64,000 nt of DNA. Origin: Muribaculaceae bacterium. GTDB lineage: Bacteria; Bacteroidota; Bacteroidia; Bacteroidales; Muribaculaceae. This document shows, piece by piece, positions 9,854-19,069 of the stretch; position 1 is the first letter of the stretch; each line of letters starts with the position of its first letter. The notes below the pieces were generated by a model. The model did not search any database. It was not told the DNA's origin and worked only from the letters and a program-made list of their open reading frames with translations. Position numbers and translations under genes: made by a program. The stretch lies in NCBI GenBank assembly GCA_017462345.1, contig JAFTRI010000036.1:62001-126000 (forward strand), written 5' to 3'.

Positions 9854-9944
9854 ATAATTTAAGAAGCTGTTTTGATTATGTTGAATTAATTTTTGTGGCT
9901 TCGTAATTAGCCGGTTTTGGGTATTTAATGGCTTCTTTTGGTTA

Positions 9945-10016
9945 ACTTTTAGACAAATAGCTTGCTATTTCCTGTACAATTAATGTGAAAATCCATTCCA
10001 AAACTACTTTTAGACA
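9945..10016. repeat. 11-bp direct repeat upstream of the M6 protease gene
   Basis: ACTTTTAGACA occurs at 9945-9955 and again at 10006-10016, 61 bp apart, in the 269-bp space before the protease gene. The second copy sits within TACTTTTA, close to the -7 consensus. They could be operator half-sites or chance; no other copies were noticed nearby. Confidence 0.4.
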
Positions 10017-10048
10017 GTATCGAATAAACATTAAACAAACTTCCAAAT

Positions 10049-12871
10049 ATGAAAGTATCAATAAAATCATTATTGTTATTAGCCGGAATCATAATGAACG
10101 GAAGCGTGACGCATGCTGTCCCTGCGTATCCCGGAACAATAACCGTGTCACAACCTGACGGTACAGAAATAAAAATAAAGTTGAGTGGCGATGAGAGATT
10201 GAATTGGGCATCGACAACCGATGGGTACACGCTGTTGCGTAACAGTGAAAATTATTGGACGTTTGCCGAAAAAGATGCTAACGGCAATCTTGCCCCATCG
10301 GAAATCATCTACCGTAACAGTTCAAGTGACGCATCGCGCAAAGGTATTGAAAAAGGTCTGTGTTTCACCGATGAACAAAAATTTGAAGCCAAACAACGTT
10401 CACTGAACATGTCGGGCACAACTTCGTCGGACTTGCAAGTTGAGGGGACGTTCCCTTCGAAAGGGAAAAACAAACTGTTGTTGCTGATGTTGAACTATAG
10501 CGATACCGAGCCGGTTTATACTCAGGAGCAATTCAGTAACCTGATGAATCAGGAGGGATATTCATCAATAGGGAGTTTCCGCGACTTCTATCTTGAAAAC
10601 TCCTACGGTCAGCTTGACATAGCTACGACAGTGACCCAATGGGTTACGTTGCCATACACCAAAAGCTACTATGGATCGGACCGTGCCATAGAAATGATCC
10701 AACATGGATTGAATATATTGGACAGCGAGTTGGATTTGAGTGAATTTGATAATGACGGGGACGGAGTCCTCGACGGCCTTGCTGTGATACATCAAGGAGC
10801 CGGGCAGGAGTATACCGGAGGCGCGGATGATATATGGTCACACTCGAGTGTCATATACGGGATGTCATTTGACGGCATTCAGGTGCGTCGGTACACGATT
10901 GAACCGGAGCTGCTCGGAACGACGGGCAAGATGTCTACAATAGGTGTTATATGTCATGAATTCGGACATAATCTTGGCGCACCTGACTTTTATGATACCG
11001 ATTATAGCAGCAGTGGCGGCGATTATCCAGGAACCGGATTGTGGGATCTTATGGGTTCCGGTGCATGGAATGGAACTTCAGGAGACCGTCCTGCCGGAAT
11101 AAACATGTGGCAGAAGATACAGCTCGGCTGGGTCGAGCCGACATTGTTGGATAAACCCCAGAGTGTAGTTTCAATGCCTTCGGCTCACAGTAATGCGGTT
11201 GCCTATCGCTTTGACACTACTGTCCCCGGTGAATATTTTATAATGGAGAACCGACAGCAGGACGGTGTGTTTGATCAGGCTTTGCCCGGGCATGGACTGA
11301 TCGTGTATCATGTCAACGAGGCAATGATACGCTCTTCGGTTGCCGACAATACGCTAAATGTAACCTACCCGCAGGCGATGTATCCGTTGTGTGCATCAGC
11401 CGGGAGTGACCCGTCGTCATCCATATCTTCATACGGAGACTTGAACAGTGCATCAGCTCCGTTTCCCGGAACATCTAACGTAACAACGCTGAATGACGCA
11501 TCACTTCCTTCGATACGCTCCATGAGCGGAAGATATTCATATAAAGCACTTACCAATATCACTGAGAGCGAGGAGGGCAATATCAGTTTTGATTTCACTG
11601 CAGAGGAGACACCTTTGTCTCCAATCAACCTGACAGCCACAGCCGAGAGGGGTATTGTCACCCTTAAATGGGATATGCCTGAAGAGGCCGCAAACAGCGT
11701 GATGTATTATAACATCTACCGAAATGAGGAGAGTATTGCTTTCACACAGATGAACAGCTATACTGACAAAGGGCTTACCGACGAATCGGTGATTACGTAT
11801 TATGTCGATGCTGCATACGTAAACGGTCTTGTATCACCGTATGCCTCGGTGTCAATACGGATACCGTCCAGTATTGTGACAGAGATAGTGCCGACTGTTG
11901 GTGATGATAATGTCGAGTTGAAATGGAATCTCGATACACGATTAACAAGAATGACTGATGTCAGTGCAACGCATAATGTTAATGACTATAATGTGTCATC
12001 TCTTGATTATGTACACCGGTTCCGTGCCGATGACCTGAAAGCGTACACCGGCTATACGATCAGGAAAATCGCTTTCCTCCCTTATCAACCACAGAAAGAT
12101 GTAACGTTCACTCTGCGTGTGTGGGAGGCAGATGCAGACGGGTCAAACGCCAAAGTGGTATCGGAACGCGTAGTGAAAGAATATGGAACTGCGATATGGA
12201 ATACTGTCCTGCTGACCAAATCAGTGACAATTACCGGAGAGAAAGAATTATGGGTAGGCATAAACTGTAAATCAAATACGGGAAATATCCAATTGTTGTC
12301 AGATGTAGGCCCTGCAGTAAGCGGATACGGTAACTGGATAAAGATAGAAGGGGAGGACTGGAAGGCGGATAGTACAGCACCCGGAAACTTCTTCCTTTAT
12401 ACCCCGCTTACCGAGCCTGAGGCGGGAGAGCCTTCTGCGCTCGATGACTGTGGAGAGATAGAGGATGTCTCGCTTGACTTGTCGTACCCGATGGGATTTG
12501 CCATATATCGTGACGATGTGTTGATGGGATGGTCGAACAGCCGGACATTCATTGATGACGAGCCTCTTACCGGTACACATACATATTCTATCACAAGTCT
12601 GTTCAAAGGACGTAACGAATCAGTCGCCAAATCGGTGGATGTAGTGTTCGGCAGCGGAGGAGTCGATGTCGTGGATTCAGTTGACCTCGGGATACGTGTG
12701 GATGGCAACCTGTTATCCATCCCGGGATATGAGGGCAGGCTTCATGTCTCGGATATAAGCGGCCGGGTGATACGCAACGGTTTCTACATGGATTGTGAAA
12801 CAATAGAACTGCATTCGGGGATATATATCGTCGCCATCAGCGGTAAAACGTTTAAAGTCGCTGTAAGATAG
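10049..12871 (+). CDS. M6-family (immune inhibitor A-like) secreted metalloprotease
   Basis: A 940-residue zinc endopeptidase expected at the cell surface or outside. Signal peptide about 1-24, then the propeptide-like VPAYPGTITVSQPDG segment typical of M6 proteins. The metal site is HEFGHNLGAPD (about 302-312), followed by the LWDLMGSGAW Met-turn-type segment (about 331). A fibronectin type III-like module (about 526-615) and a beta-sandwich resembling cleaved-adhesin/CBM domains (about 640-760) follow. The final 60 residues (LHVSDISGRVI...GIYIVAISGKTFKVAVR) form a sorting tail for type IX secretion. Substrate is not predictable; degradation of host or dietary protein is the usual idea. Terminator at 12892. 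Confidence 0.92.
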   Translation: MKVSIKSLLLLAGIIMNGSVTHAVPAYPGTITVSQPDGTEIKIKLSGDERLNWASTTDGYTLLRNSENYWTFAEKDANGNLAPSEIIYRNSSSDASRKGIEKGLCFTDEQKFEAKQRSLNMSGTTSSDLQVEGTFPSKGKNKLLLLMLNYSDTEPVYTQEQFSNLMNQEGYSSIGSFRDFYLENSYGQLDIATTVTQWVTLPYTKSYYGSDRAIEMIQHGLNILDSELDLSEFDNDGDGVLDGLAVIHQGAGQEYTGGADDIWSHSSVIYGMSFDGIQVRRYTIEPELLGTTGKMSTIGVICHEFGHNLGAPDFYDTDYSSSGGDYPGTGLWDLMGSGAWNGTSGDRPAGINMWQKIQLGWVEPTLLDKPQSVVSMPSAHSNAVAYRFDTTVPGEYFIMENRQQDGVFDQALPGHGLIVYHVNEAMIRSSVADNTLNVTYPQAMYPLCASAGSDPSSSISSYGDLNSASAPFPGTSNVTTLNDASLPSIRSMSGRYSYKALTNITESEEGNISFDFTAEETPLSPINLTATAERGIVTLKWDMPEEAANSVMYYNIYRNEESIAFTQMNSYTDKGLTDESVITYYVDAAYVNGLVSPYASVSIRIPSSIVTEIVPTVGDDNVELKWNLDTRLTRMTDVSATHNVNDYNVSSLDYVHRFRADDLKAYTGYTIRKIAFLPYQPQKDVTFTLRVWEADADGSNAKVVSERVVKEYGTAIWNTVLLTKSVTITGEKELWVGINCKSNTGNIQLLSDVGPAVSGYGNWIKIEGEDWKADSTAPGNFFLYTPLTEPEAGEPSALDDCGEIEDVSLDLSYPMGFAIYRDDVLMGWSNSRTFIDDEPLTGTHTYSITSLFKGRNESVAKSVDVVFGSGGVDVVDSVDLGIRVDGNLLSIPGYEGRLHVSDISGRVIRNGFYMDCETIELHSGIYIVAISGKTFKVAVR

Positions 12872-12891
12872 CATATAGTTCAATTATCCTT

Positions 12892-12932
12892 AAAGGTCAT
12901 CCGGCAGTCGTTATATGTCGGATGACCTTTTT
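12892..12932 (+). terminator. Rho-independent terminator
   Basis: AAAGGTCATCCG (12892-12903) pairs perfectly with CGGATGACCTTT (12919-12930), with two further T. It lies 20 bp after the M6 protease stop. Confidence 0.8.
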
Positions 12933-13018
12933 GATTCTGACCGGAGGCAAGATAAGGGTGTAAACCTCTTTCAGTTTCCCATGAAATTATGTAACTTTAC
13001 AATCATAAAACTTAAAGT

Positions 13019-15466
13019 ATGAAAAAACGTGTAATTTCATTGCTAATATCGACGAATTTATTGTGTGTGGGGGGATTGGCTGCAGCAGACGATAATCCGA
13101 TATGGTTGGAGCGTGACTCTGCAACTGCTGTCAAGACAAGGATACAAAGCGATTTCCCTCTGTCGGTGTCGGAGGCGACAGAATTGGTGAAAAAACAATA
13201 TGCGGGGTTGAAAGATAGAGATATACAAAAGTATATCAAGAAGCGTTATCTTGAAACAATGACTATTGACGGGAAACAAAAAGTACATCGTAAGGCGGTG
13301 CGTAATCTTGGACTGTTGTGCCCGGATATAAGAGGAGAATGGCATGGACGCGGAGCAAACGCTACTGTAACGGAGGTCGCTATCGTTGATTCCATTGTGA
13401 CGCAATCCAGAGGGATAGGGGAAGCAACTGATGTGCGGAACATAAAGTATCGTTTTTCTATCGATGTGCCGCGTCATGAGTTCCTCGAAGGAGACACGCT
13501 GCGTGTGTGGATGCCTGTGCCGTTAGAGTCAGAACGCCAACACGGGGTTAAAATATTGTCATCAGTTCCCTCGAAGTATATATTGTCGAAAGGTTCACAA
13601 TCGGAACATAATACGATATATTTTGAAATGCCTATAGGGACGGATTCGGATTCGATATTACATTTCGAATACGTCGGTGAATATAGTGTATCGTCACAGT
13701 ATTATTCCCCTGAATATATAATGAAGAATATAATGCCTTATAATAAGGAATCGGAATTATATAAAAAATATACGTCGGAGGAGTTGCCTCATATAATCAG
13801 TTGCGGACTTGCACAGGATATTGTCGGTAAAGAAACATGTCCTTTCCGCCAGTCGGAGTTGGTGTATGACTATATTGTAAAGAATTATCCTTGGGCAGGT
13901 GCCCGGGAATACAGTACTATTCCTTGTATTCCGCAGTATGTACTCGATGAAAAGCATGGGGATTGCGGGCAGGTTGCCCTGCTTTATATCTCGCTTATGC
14001 GTACACTTGGAGTCCCTGCACGATGGGAGAGCGGCTGGATGTTACATCCTGGAGAGAAGAATCTACATGATTGGGCAGAGGTGTACTTCGAAGGTGTCGG
14101 TTGGGTTCCGGTAGATGTCTCATTCGGCCGCTACTGCAATTCCGACTCTCAGCCGGTGCGTAATTTCTATTCTACGGGAATGGACAGCTACAGATTTGCC
14201 ACCAATAAAGGGATCGGTTCACCGCTATATCCACAAAAAAAATATCTTAGAAGCGAAACTGTTGATTTTCAGGTGGGAGAAGTGGAATGCTCAAAGGGAA
14301 ATATATTTTACCCGGGCTGGACTAAAAAACTTGAGATTCTATCAATGAGTCCGGTTGAATCGAAATGTGCTGCTGCCAATAAAGTAATTGCCGATGTGAA
14401 AAAGCTGTATGCTCCGGATAAGCGGCAGATTGTATATGAGGTATCTTCGAAGTCAACAGCCGGACAGGTGACTGTAAAAGGAAAGGTTTCGGAGAAACCG
14501 GTAAAGGATAAACTGTTCAAGGCTCTCCATGATGCTAATGTTGAAGCCGTTGACAGTGTCGTTGTGTTGCCGTCGGACAGATGGGCGCAGGTGAGAATAT
14601 CGGTAGCCTGTTTCAGGGTGACTCCGGGACATTCGGCAGAGATGGCCACACAAGGTATAATGGGTATGCCGGTGCGCCTGTTAGAGAAACATGGGGACTG
14701 GTGGAGAGCACAGACTCCTGACGGGTATATTGCATACGTTATAGATAACTCGCTTGTAGAAAAGAGCGATGAGCAAATGGATAAGTGGAGGGATGCGGAA
14801 AGGGTGGTTGTAACATCGTTATGGCAAACCCATGTCTTTAATACTCCTGATGCAGGAGTGCGTAATATCGTGTCAGATGTTGTAAACGGTGTTATTCTTG
14901 AAGGGCATTATTCAAAAGAGGGCGAGTTCATGAAGGTATTGTTGCCTGACGGACGTGAAGGGTACGTCAGAACCGCTGATGTCACTCCAATTGCAGAATG
15001 GGCTTCACGGCCATTCAATGCCGAAAAGATTCTCGATGTTGCCTATTCAATGGAAGGCACTCCATACCTATGGGGAGGTACTTCGATAAAGACACTCGAT
15101 TGCTCGGGGCTTGCAAAAGTAAGCTACTATGCAAACGGAATCATACTTATGCGTGATGCGTCACAACAGGCGACCACCGGAAAATTAATCAAAGCAGAGA
15201 ATTGGCGTAAATGCAAGGCCGGAGATCTGCTATTTTTCGGCAATGCCAAAACGCGTAGGGTTACACATGTAGGAATATATGACCATGACGGTAACTATAT
15301 CCATTCATCCGGTCGAGTAAAACGTAACAGTGTAGATCCAGAAAGTCCGATGTATCTATCCACAGCATTCCTGCATGCATCAAGGATAGATGGCTGTGAG
15401 GGTACTCGCGGGATAACTAAAGTGATAGATCATAGTTGGTATTTTGATAAACATAAATATAAATAA
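13019..15466 (+). CDS. Periplasmic transglutaminase-like / SH3b / NlpC-P60 protein
   Basis: An 815-residue exported protein (signal peptide about 1-24) with two cysteine-protease-type folds. A transglutaminase-like domain has catalytic Cys in GDCGQVALLYISLMR (about 313), His in HDWAEVYF (about 350) and Asp in PVDVSFG (about 366). Two SH3b-like segments occupy about 530-660. A C-terminal NlpC/P60 domain has Cys in LDCSGLAKVSYY (about 694), His in VTHVGIYDHD (about 748) and a following polar residue near YIHSSGR. NlpC/P60 enzymes usually cut the gamma-D-Glu-diaminoacid bond of peptidoglycan peptides. The dipeptide epimerase 10 bp downstream would act on the released L-Ala-D-Glu, so a murein-turnover role is inferred. 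Whether the transglutaminase half is catalytic is unknown. Confidence 0.88.
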   Translation: MKKRVISLLISTNLLCVGGLAAADDNPIWLERDSATAVKTRIQSDFPLSVSEATELVKKQYAGLKDRDIQKYIKKRYLETMTIDGKQKVHRKAVRNLGLLCPDIRGEWHGRGANATVTEVAIVDSIVTQSRGIGEATDVRNIKYRFSIDVPRHEFLEGDTLRVWMPVPLESERQHGVKILSSVPSKYILSKGSQSEHNTIYFEMPIGTDSDSILHFEYVGEYSVSSQYYSPEYIMKNIMPYNKESELYKKYTSEELPHIISCGLAQDIVGKETCPFRQSELVYDYIVKNYPWAGAREYSTIPCIPQYVLDEKHGDCGQVALLYISLMRTLGVPARWESGWMLHPGEKNLHDWAEVYFEGVGWVPVDVSFGRYCNSDSQPVRNFYSTGMDSYRFATNKGIGSPLYPQKKYLRSETVDFQVGEVECSKGNIFYPGWTKKLEILSMSPVESKCAAANKVIADVKKLYAPDKRQIVYEVSSKSTAGQVTVKGKVSEKPVKDKLFKALHDANVEAVDSVVVLPSDRWAQVRISVACFRVTPGHSAEMATQGIMGMPVRLLEKHGDWWRAQTPDGYIAYVIDNSLVEKSDEQMDKWRDAERVVVTSLWQTHVFNTPDAGVRNIVSDVVNGVILEGHYSKEGEFMKVLLPDGREGYVRTADVTPIAEWASRPFNAEKILDVAYSMEGTPYLWGGTSIKTLDCSGLAKVSYYANGIILMRDASQQATTGKLIKAENWRKCKAGDLLFFGNAKTRRVTHVGIYDHDGNYIHSSGRVKRNSVDPESPMYLSTAFLHASRIDGCEGTRGITKVIDHSWYFDKHKYK

Positions 15467-15476
15467 ATATATAATC

Positions 15477-16604
15477 ATGAATCGAAGAAATTTCCTTCGG
15501 AACGCGGCTCTTGGGGCTGTGGCAATGGCTTCTCCGATTTCTATTTCGGCATTTGGCGAGGCTACAAAAAAAACAGGACGCTCAGGGCGTCTGAATCTTT
15601 CATTCTCTCCGTACGAGTTGAAGTTGAGACATTCGTTCAATCTGGCCAAGTATAGCAGGACAACGACCCCGGATGTGCAAGTCCAGATAGAATATGATGG
15701 AATTATCGGCTATGGAGAGGCTTCAATGCCTCCATATCTCGGCGAGAGTGTGGCAAGTGTCACGTCGTTTCTGTCGAAACTTGATTTGTCACAATTCTCA
15801 GATCCATTCTGTATCGAGGAAATTCATGAATATATGGACAGAATAGCACCTGATAACCGTGCGGCAAAAGCATCGGTGGATATTGCGTTGCATGACTTGT
15901 TGGGAAAGATAATGGGACAACCATGGTATAAAATATGGGGGCTGAATCCTGATAAGGCTCCGGATACTTCGTTCACAATAGGCATTGACACGGCTGACGT
16001 TGTACGGAAAAAAGTCGATGAAGCAGCTCCTTATAATGTCCTGAAGGTTAAAATGGGGCTTGATAATGACAAGGAACTCGTGGAGATAATACGCAGTAAG
16101 ACAGACCGCCCGATATGTGTCGATGCCAATCAGGGGTGGAATGACAAGGAAAAGGCGTTGGAGATGTGCTATTGGCTTGCTGAGCGAAATTGTCTTTTTG
16201 TCGAACAGCCAATGCCTAAGGAAATGTTTGATGAAACAGCGTGGTTGCGTGAACGCAGTCCATTACCTATTATAGCCGATGAGTTCCTGCAACGTCTGCC
16301 TGATGTGAAACGTGCAATGGGAGCATACGACGGTATAAATATCAAATTAATGAAGAGTACCGGCATGCATGAGGCTTATAAAATGGCTGTTCTTGCCCGG
16401 GCTTTGGGCATGAAGGTCATGCTCGGATGTATGACTGAGACTTCTTGTGCCGTGACTGCTGCAGCACAATTGTCCCCGATGGTTGACTGGGCGGATCTTG
16501 ACGGTAACCTGCTGATTGCAAATGACAGATTTGACGGTATAAAAATAGTCAATGGCAAGGTTACAATACCCGAACGTCCCGGAATCGGGGTCGTATTGCT
16601 GTAG
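15477..16604 (+). CDS. L-Ala-D/L-Glu (dipeptide) epimerase, enolase superfamily, with Tat-like leader
   Basis: About 375 residues of the mandelate-racemase/muconate-lactonizing fold. The catalytic acid/base Lys is in LKVKMG (about 182-187), the metal ligands Asp/Glu/Asp in CVDANQGW (about 213), VEQPM (about 242) and ADEFL (about 267), and the second Lys in NIKLMKSTG (about 288). The ATG at 15477 gives MNRRNFLRNAALG, which contains RRxFL followed by a hydrophobic run, as in a Tat signal; an earlier in-frame ATG lacks family similarity. E. coli YcjG, by contrast, is cytosolic. It lies 10 bp after the NlpC/P60 gene and would epimerise L-Ala-D-Glu from murein. The specific dipeptide is inferred from context. 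Confidence 0.85.
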   Translation: MNRRNFLRNAALGAVAMASPISISAFGEATKKTGRSGRLNLSFSPYELKLRHSFNLAKYSRTTTPDVQVQIEYDGIIGYGEASMPPYLGESVASVTSFLSKLDLSQFSDPFCIEEIHEYMDRIAPDNRAAKASVDIALHDLLGKIMGQPWYKIWGLNPDKAPDTSFTIGIDTADVVRKKVDEAAPYNVLKVKMGLDNDKELVEIIRSKTDRPICVDANQGWNDKEKALEMCYWLAERNCLFVEQPMPKEMFDETAWLRERSPLPIIADEFLQRLPDVKRAMGAYDGINIKLMKSTGMHEAYKMAVLARALGMKVMLGCMTETSCAVTAAAQLSPMVDWADLDGNLLIANDRFDGIKIVNGKVTIPERPGIGVVLL

Positions 16605-16628
16605 AATGGCAATATTGTCGTGTCTAAA

Positions 16629-16660
16629 TTTGTCCGGATGAAAGAATTTTTGTACATTTG
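16629..16660 (+). promoter_or_regulatory. Promoter of rpmH
   Basis: TTTG (16629-16632), a 20-nt spacer and TACATTTG (16653-16660) form an exact Bacteroidales promoter, 42 bp before the L34 start codon. Confidence 0.75.
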
Positions 16661-16702
16661 CACTCCGAATTGTGAATAAAATAAACGAAAAAATATATTA
16701 AG

Positions 16703-16858
16703 ATGAAAAGAACATTCCAACCTTCGAACAGAAAGAGAGTAAACAAACACGGTTTCCGTGAAAGAATGGCTACTGCTAACGGTCGTAAAGTATTGGCACG
16801 TCGTCGCGCAAAAGGCCGTGCACGTTTGACTGTATCTGACTCAATCGGCGGTAAGTAA
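16703..16858 (+). CDS. rpmH: 50S ribosomal protein L34
   Basis: A 51-residue, strongly basic protein beginning [19 protein letters not shown] and containing the universal [18 protein letters not shown] core. It is a small component of the large ribosomal subunit near the 23S rRNA 5' domain. The gene has its own strong promoter 42 bp upstream and is followed by a perfect hairpin. The usual neighbours (dnaA, rnpA) are absent here. Confidence 0.97.
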   Translation: MKRTFQPSNRKRVNKHGFRERMATANGRKVLARRRAKGRARLTVSDSIGGK

Positions 16859-16894
16859 AAATATTCCACGGAGTTATTGTGGAGAAAGAGAGTG

Positions 16895-16924
16895 GTGGCA
16901 TATCCGGATTTCCGGATATGCCAC
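16895..16924 (+). terminator. Hairpin after rpmH
   Basis: A 14-bp perfect inverted repeat (GTGGCATATCCGGA and its complement, 16895-16908 / 16911-16924) 37 bp after the rpmH stop. The U-run is displaced by about 12 nt, so it may act as a 3'-end stabiliser or termination site. Confidence 0.6.
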
Positions 16925-16958
16925 TGTTGTGTAATAGGTTTTTGTAATTTTACTAAAA

Positions 16959-16988
16959 ATCCTCCACGGAATTTTTTCCATGGAGGAT
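16959..16988 (-). terminator. Terminator of the exopolysaccharide operon
   Basis: On the minus strand ATCCTCCA (16988-16981) pairs with TGGAGGAT (16966-16959). The inner arms GGAA/TTCC are separated by one mismatch, and TTTT follows directly. It lies 27 bp past the stop of the last minus-strand operon gene. Confidence 0.75.
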
Positions 16989-17015
16989 GACCGAAATGGA
17001 TGGTTTCAATGTTTG

Positions 17016-17975
17016 TCAGTGTCTGAGGCTTCTTGCAGAGCGTTTTGCCACAAAGTATATTGCACTTAGTAGCATTGTCACGATTATAACATAAGTCCAC
17101 TGGAATTCCTCAGGGATAAGGAAATATATTATGTTGATGAATAATTGCGCCGATGCGTATCCTGTTGATATGACATAGTGGGGAATACGCCACTGATTGG
17201 CAAACACCTGATAAAGATGATGACGATGCGGCAACAGGATATTCTCACCCATGAACAATCGCTGAAAAATTGTATATACCGTGTCTACACCATACACGAG
17301 AAGAAATACAATGCTGGTGGCATTATTCCTGATCCATATCAATTCGATTATCAAATAAAGGATAAAGAATCCCATTACAATTGAACCGATATCGCCGGCA
17401 AAACATACTGCTTTTTTACGATAGTTGAAAAAGGCAAATATGCCTACCGCGATAATAAGTGCTCCAATAAAATCCAATGGAACTCCAGGGGTGTTATAGA
17501 AGCAATAATATAGTGTTCCAAGTGTAACAAGTGAGTACCCTGCGGTGATGCCGTTTATCCCATCCATGAAATTATAGGCATTAATGAGCCCGACTCCGCA
17601 CACAAGTACAATTATGAATATGTCAAGATAACCCCATTGAAGTATATAGGAAAATGCTACAGAAACAATAATTGACTGTATAATCAGGCGTATTCCGGGA
17701 GAGAGGTTGCGGATGTCATCGGCAAAACTTACGACAGCAAGAATACCAGCCCCAATGAGCATACTGCCAAACGTTGCGGGTAGGGGACTTGAGTTGTAAA
17801 TATAGAATATTATCGCCGCTATGATGAAGATGATGCCGCCACCGGTGAGGCAATAACGCCTATGGGATGAACGTGGTGTCACTTTGTCCCCAATGCGATA
17901 GTAACGTGCTATACGGAAATAACCGAGCTCGCATATCAGCAATAATACAAAAGTTATGATGTAGAACAGTATCAT
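17016..17975 (-). CDS. WecA/MraY-type undecaprenyl-phosphate glycosyl-1-phosphate transferase
   Basis: An integral membrane enzyme of 319 residues with about ten hydrophobic segments. It should transfer a sugar-1-phosphate (commonly GlcNAc-1-P) from a UDP-sugar to undecaprenyl phosphate on the cytosolic face, starting a glycan repeat unit. The family motifs NAYNFMDGINGI (about 128-140) and the GDIGS segment (about 195, a DxxS-type acidic site) are visible, and a His-rich loop (LPHRHHLYQ, about 247) fits the HxHHxxxx signature. It is the final gene of the operon, 20 bp after fcl. A PglC-type transferase in the same operon could also start synthesis, so which one does is open. Confidence 0.85.
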   Translation of the reverse strand: MILFYIITFVLLLICELGYFRIARYYRIGDKVTPRSSHRRYCLTGGGIIFIIAAIIFYIYNSSPLPATFGSMLIGAGILAVVSFADDIRNLSPGIRLIIQSIIVSVAFSYILQWGYLDIFIIVLVCGVGLINAYNFMDGINGITAGYSLVTLGTLYYCFYNTPGVPLDFIGALIIAVGIFAFFNYRKKAVCFAGDIGSIVMGFFILYLIIELIWIRNNATSIVFLLVYGVDTVYTIFQRLFMGENILLPHRHHLYQVFANQWRIPHYVISTGYASAQLFINIIYFLIPEEFQWTYVIIVTMLLSAIYFVAKRSARSLRH

Positions 17976-17995
17976 GAAATAAATATGTGATATGT

Positions 17996-19069
17996 TTATT
18001 GACGGTTAAGATACCATTCATACAGCCGGTGTATGCCGTCTTCAATTTCGACAGAATGTTTCCACCCGAGTGAATGCAGTCGAGATACATCACATAGTTT
18101 TCGCATGGTTCCATCGGGTTTGGTCGCATCCCATTGTATTGTCCCGTTGTAGCCGATTTCCTCTTTTATGAGGGATGCAAGGGCCGATATGGTCAATTCT
18201 TTTCCTGTACCGATGTTAATATGGTAGTTACGTACTTCGAAATCATCTCCTTTCAAGTCCGAGAATGAAATGTTTTCAAGTATATGTACGGAGGCATCAG
18301 CCATGTCTTCACTCCATAAAAATTCGCGCAGAGGTGTACCGGTGCCCCATAAAACAAGCCGGTCGTTAAAGATACCATAGTTTGACAATACATCGGTAAT
18401 CTCTTTAATCGGAGCATTCCCATTGACACCGTTCACAGGCATCGTGTCCAGGTCGCTACGTAAGGCATCAATGTCGTTATTCATCAGCAGTCTTGCCAAA
18501 TGCATTTTACGTATCATGGCCGGTAGCACATGACTTCTCTCCAGATGGAAATTATCACGTGGACCGTAGAGATTGGTCGGCATGACGGCAATATAGTCGG
18601 TGCCGTATTGCAGATTGAAACTTTCACACATTTTGAGCCCGGCAATCTTAGCTATGGCGTATGGCTCGTTGGTGTATTCAAGAGGGGATGTCAGTAGGGC
18701 ATTTTCAGGAATAGGTTGCGGGGCTTCCCGTGGGTATATGCATGTACTGCCGAGAAACAATAGTTTTTTTACTCCATGGCGAAAACTCTCACCTATCACA
18801 TTTTGCTGAATCTGTAGATTCCGGTAAATAAAATCGGCGCGATATATATTGTTGGCCATTATGCCTCCCACATGGGCGGCGGCCAAGACAACGTATTCAG
18901 GGAGTTCGTTATCAAAGAATTGTTTTACGGCAACAGCGTCCAACAGATCAAGCTCTGAGTGGGTCCGTCCTACGAGATTGGTGTAACCCCGTTTTTCAAG
19001 ATTATACCAAATTGCCGAACCTACGAGCCCACGATGTCCGGCTACGTATATTTTAGAATGTTTCTCCAT
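17996..19069 (-). CDS. fcl: GDP-L-fucose synthase
   Basis: NADPH-dependent epimerase/reductase that converts GDP-4-keto-6-deoxymannose to GDP-L-fucose. The 357-residue short-chain dehydrogenase fold has the nucleotide loop GHRGLVGSA (about 11-19), the LGSTCIYPREAPQP segment (about 105) and the catalytic Tyr-x3-Lys in YAIAKIAG (about 137-141). A roughly 25-residue loop (DIDALRSDLDTMPVNG) lengthens it compared with E. coli WcaG, a form common in Bacteroidales. Its start codon shares one base with the stop of gmd (TAATG), so the pair is translationally coupled and supplies fucose to the glycan. Confidence 0.95.
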   Translation of the reverse strand: MEKHSKIYVAGHRGLVGSAIWYNLEKRGYTNLVGRTHSELDLLDAVAVKQFFDNELPEYVVLAAAHVGGIMANNIYRADFIYRNLQIQQNVIGESFRHGVKKLLFLGSTCIYPREAPQPIPENALLTSPLEYTNEPYAIAKIAGLKMCESFNLQYGTDYIAVMPTNLYGPRDNFHLERSHVLPAMIRKMHLARLLMNNDIDALRSDLDTMPVNGVNGNAPIKEITDVLSNYGIFNDRLVLWGTGTPLREFLWSEDMADASVHILENISFSDLKGDDFEVRNYHINIGTGKELTISALASLIKEEIGYNGTIQWDATKPDGTMRKLCDVSRLHSLGWKHSVEIEDGIHRLYEWYLNRQ

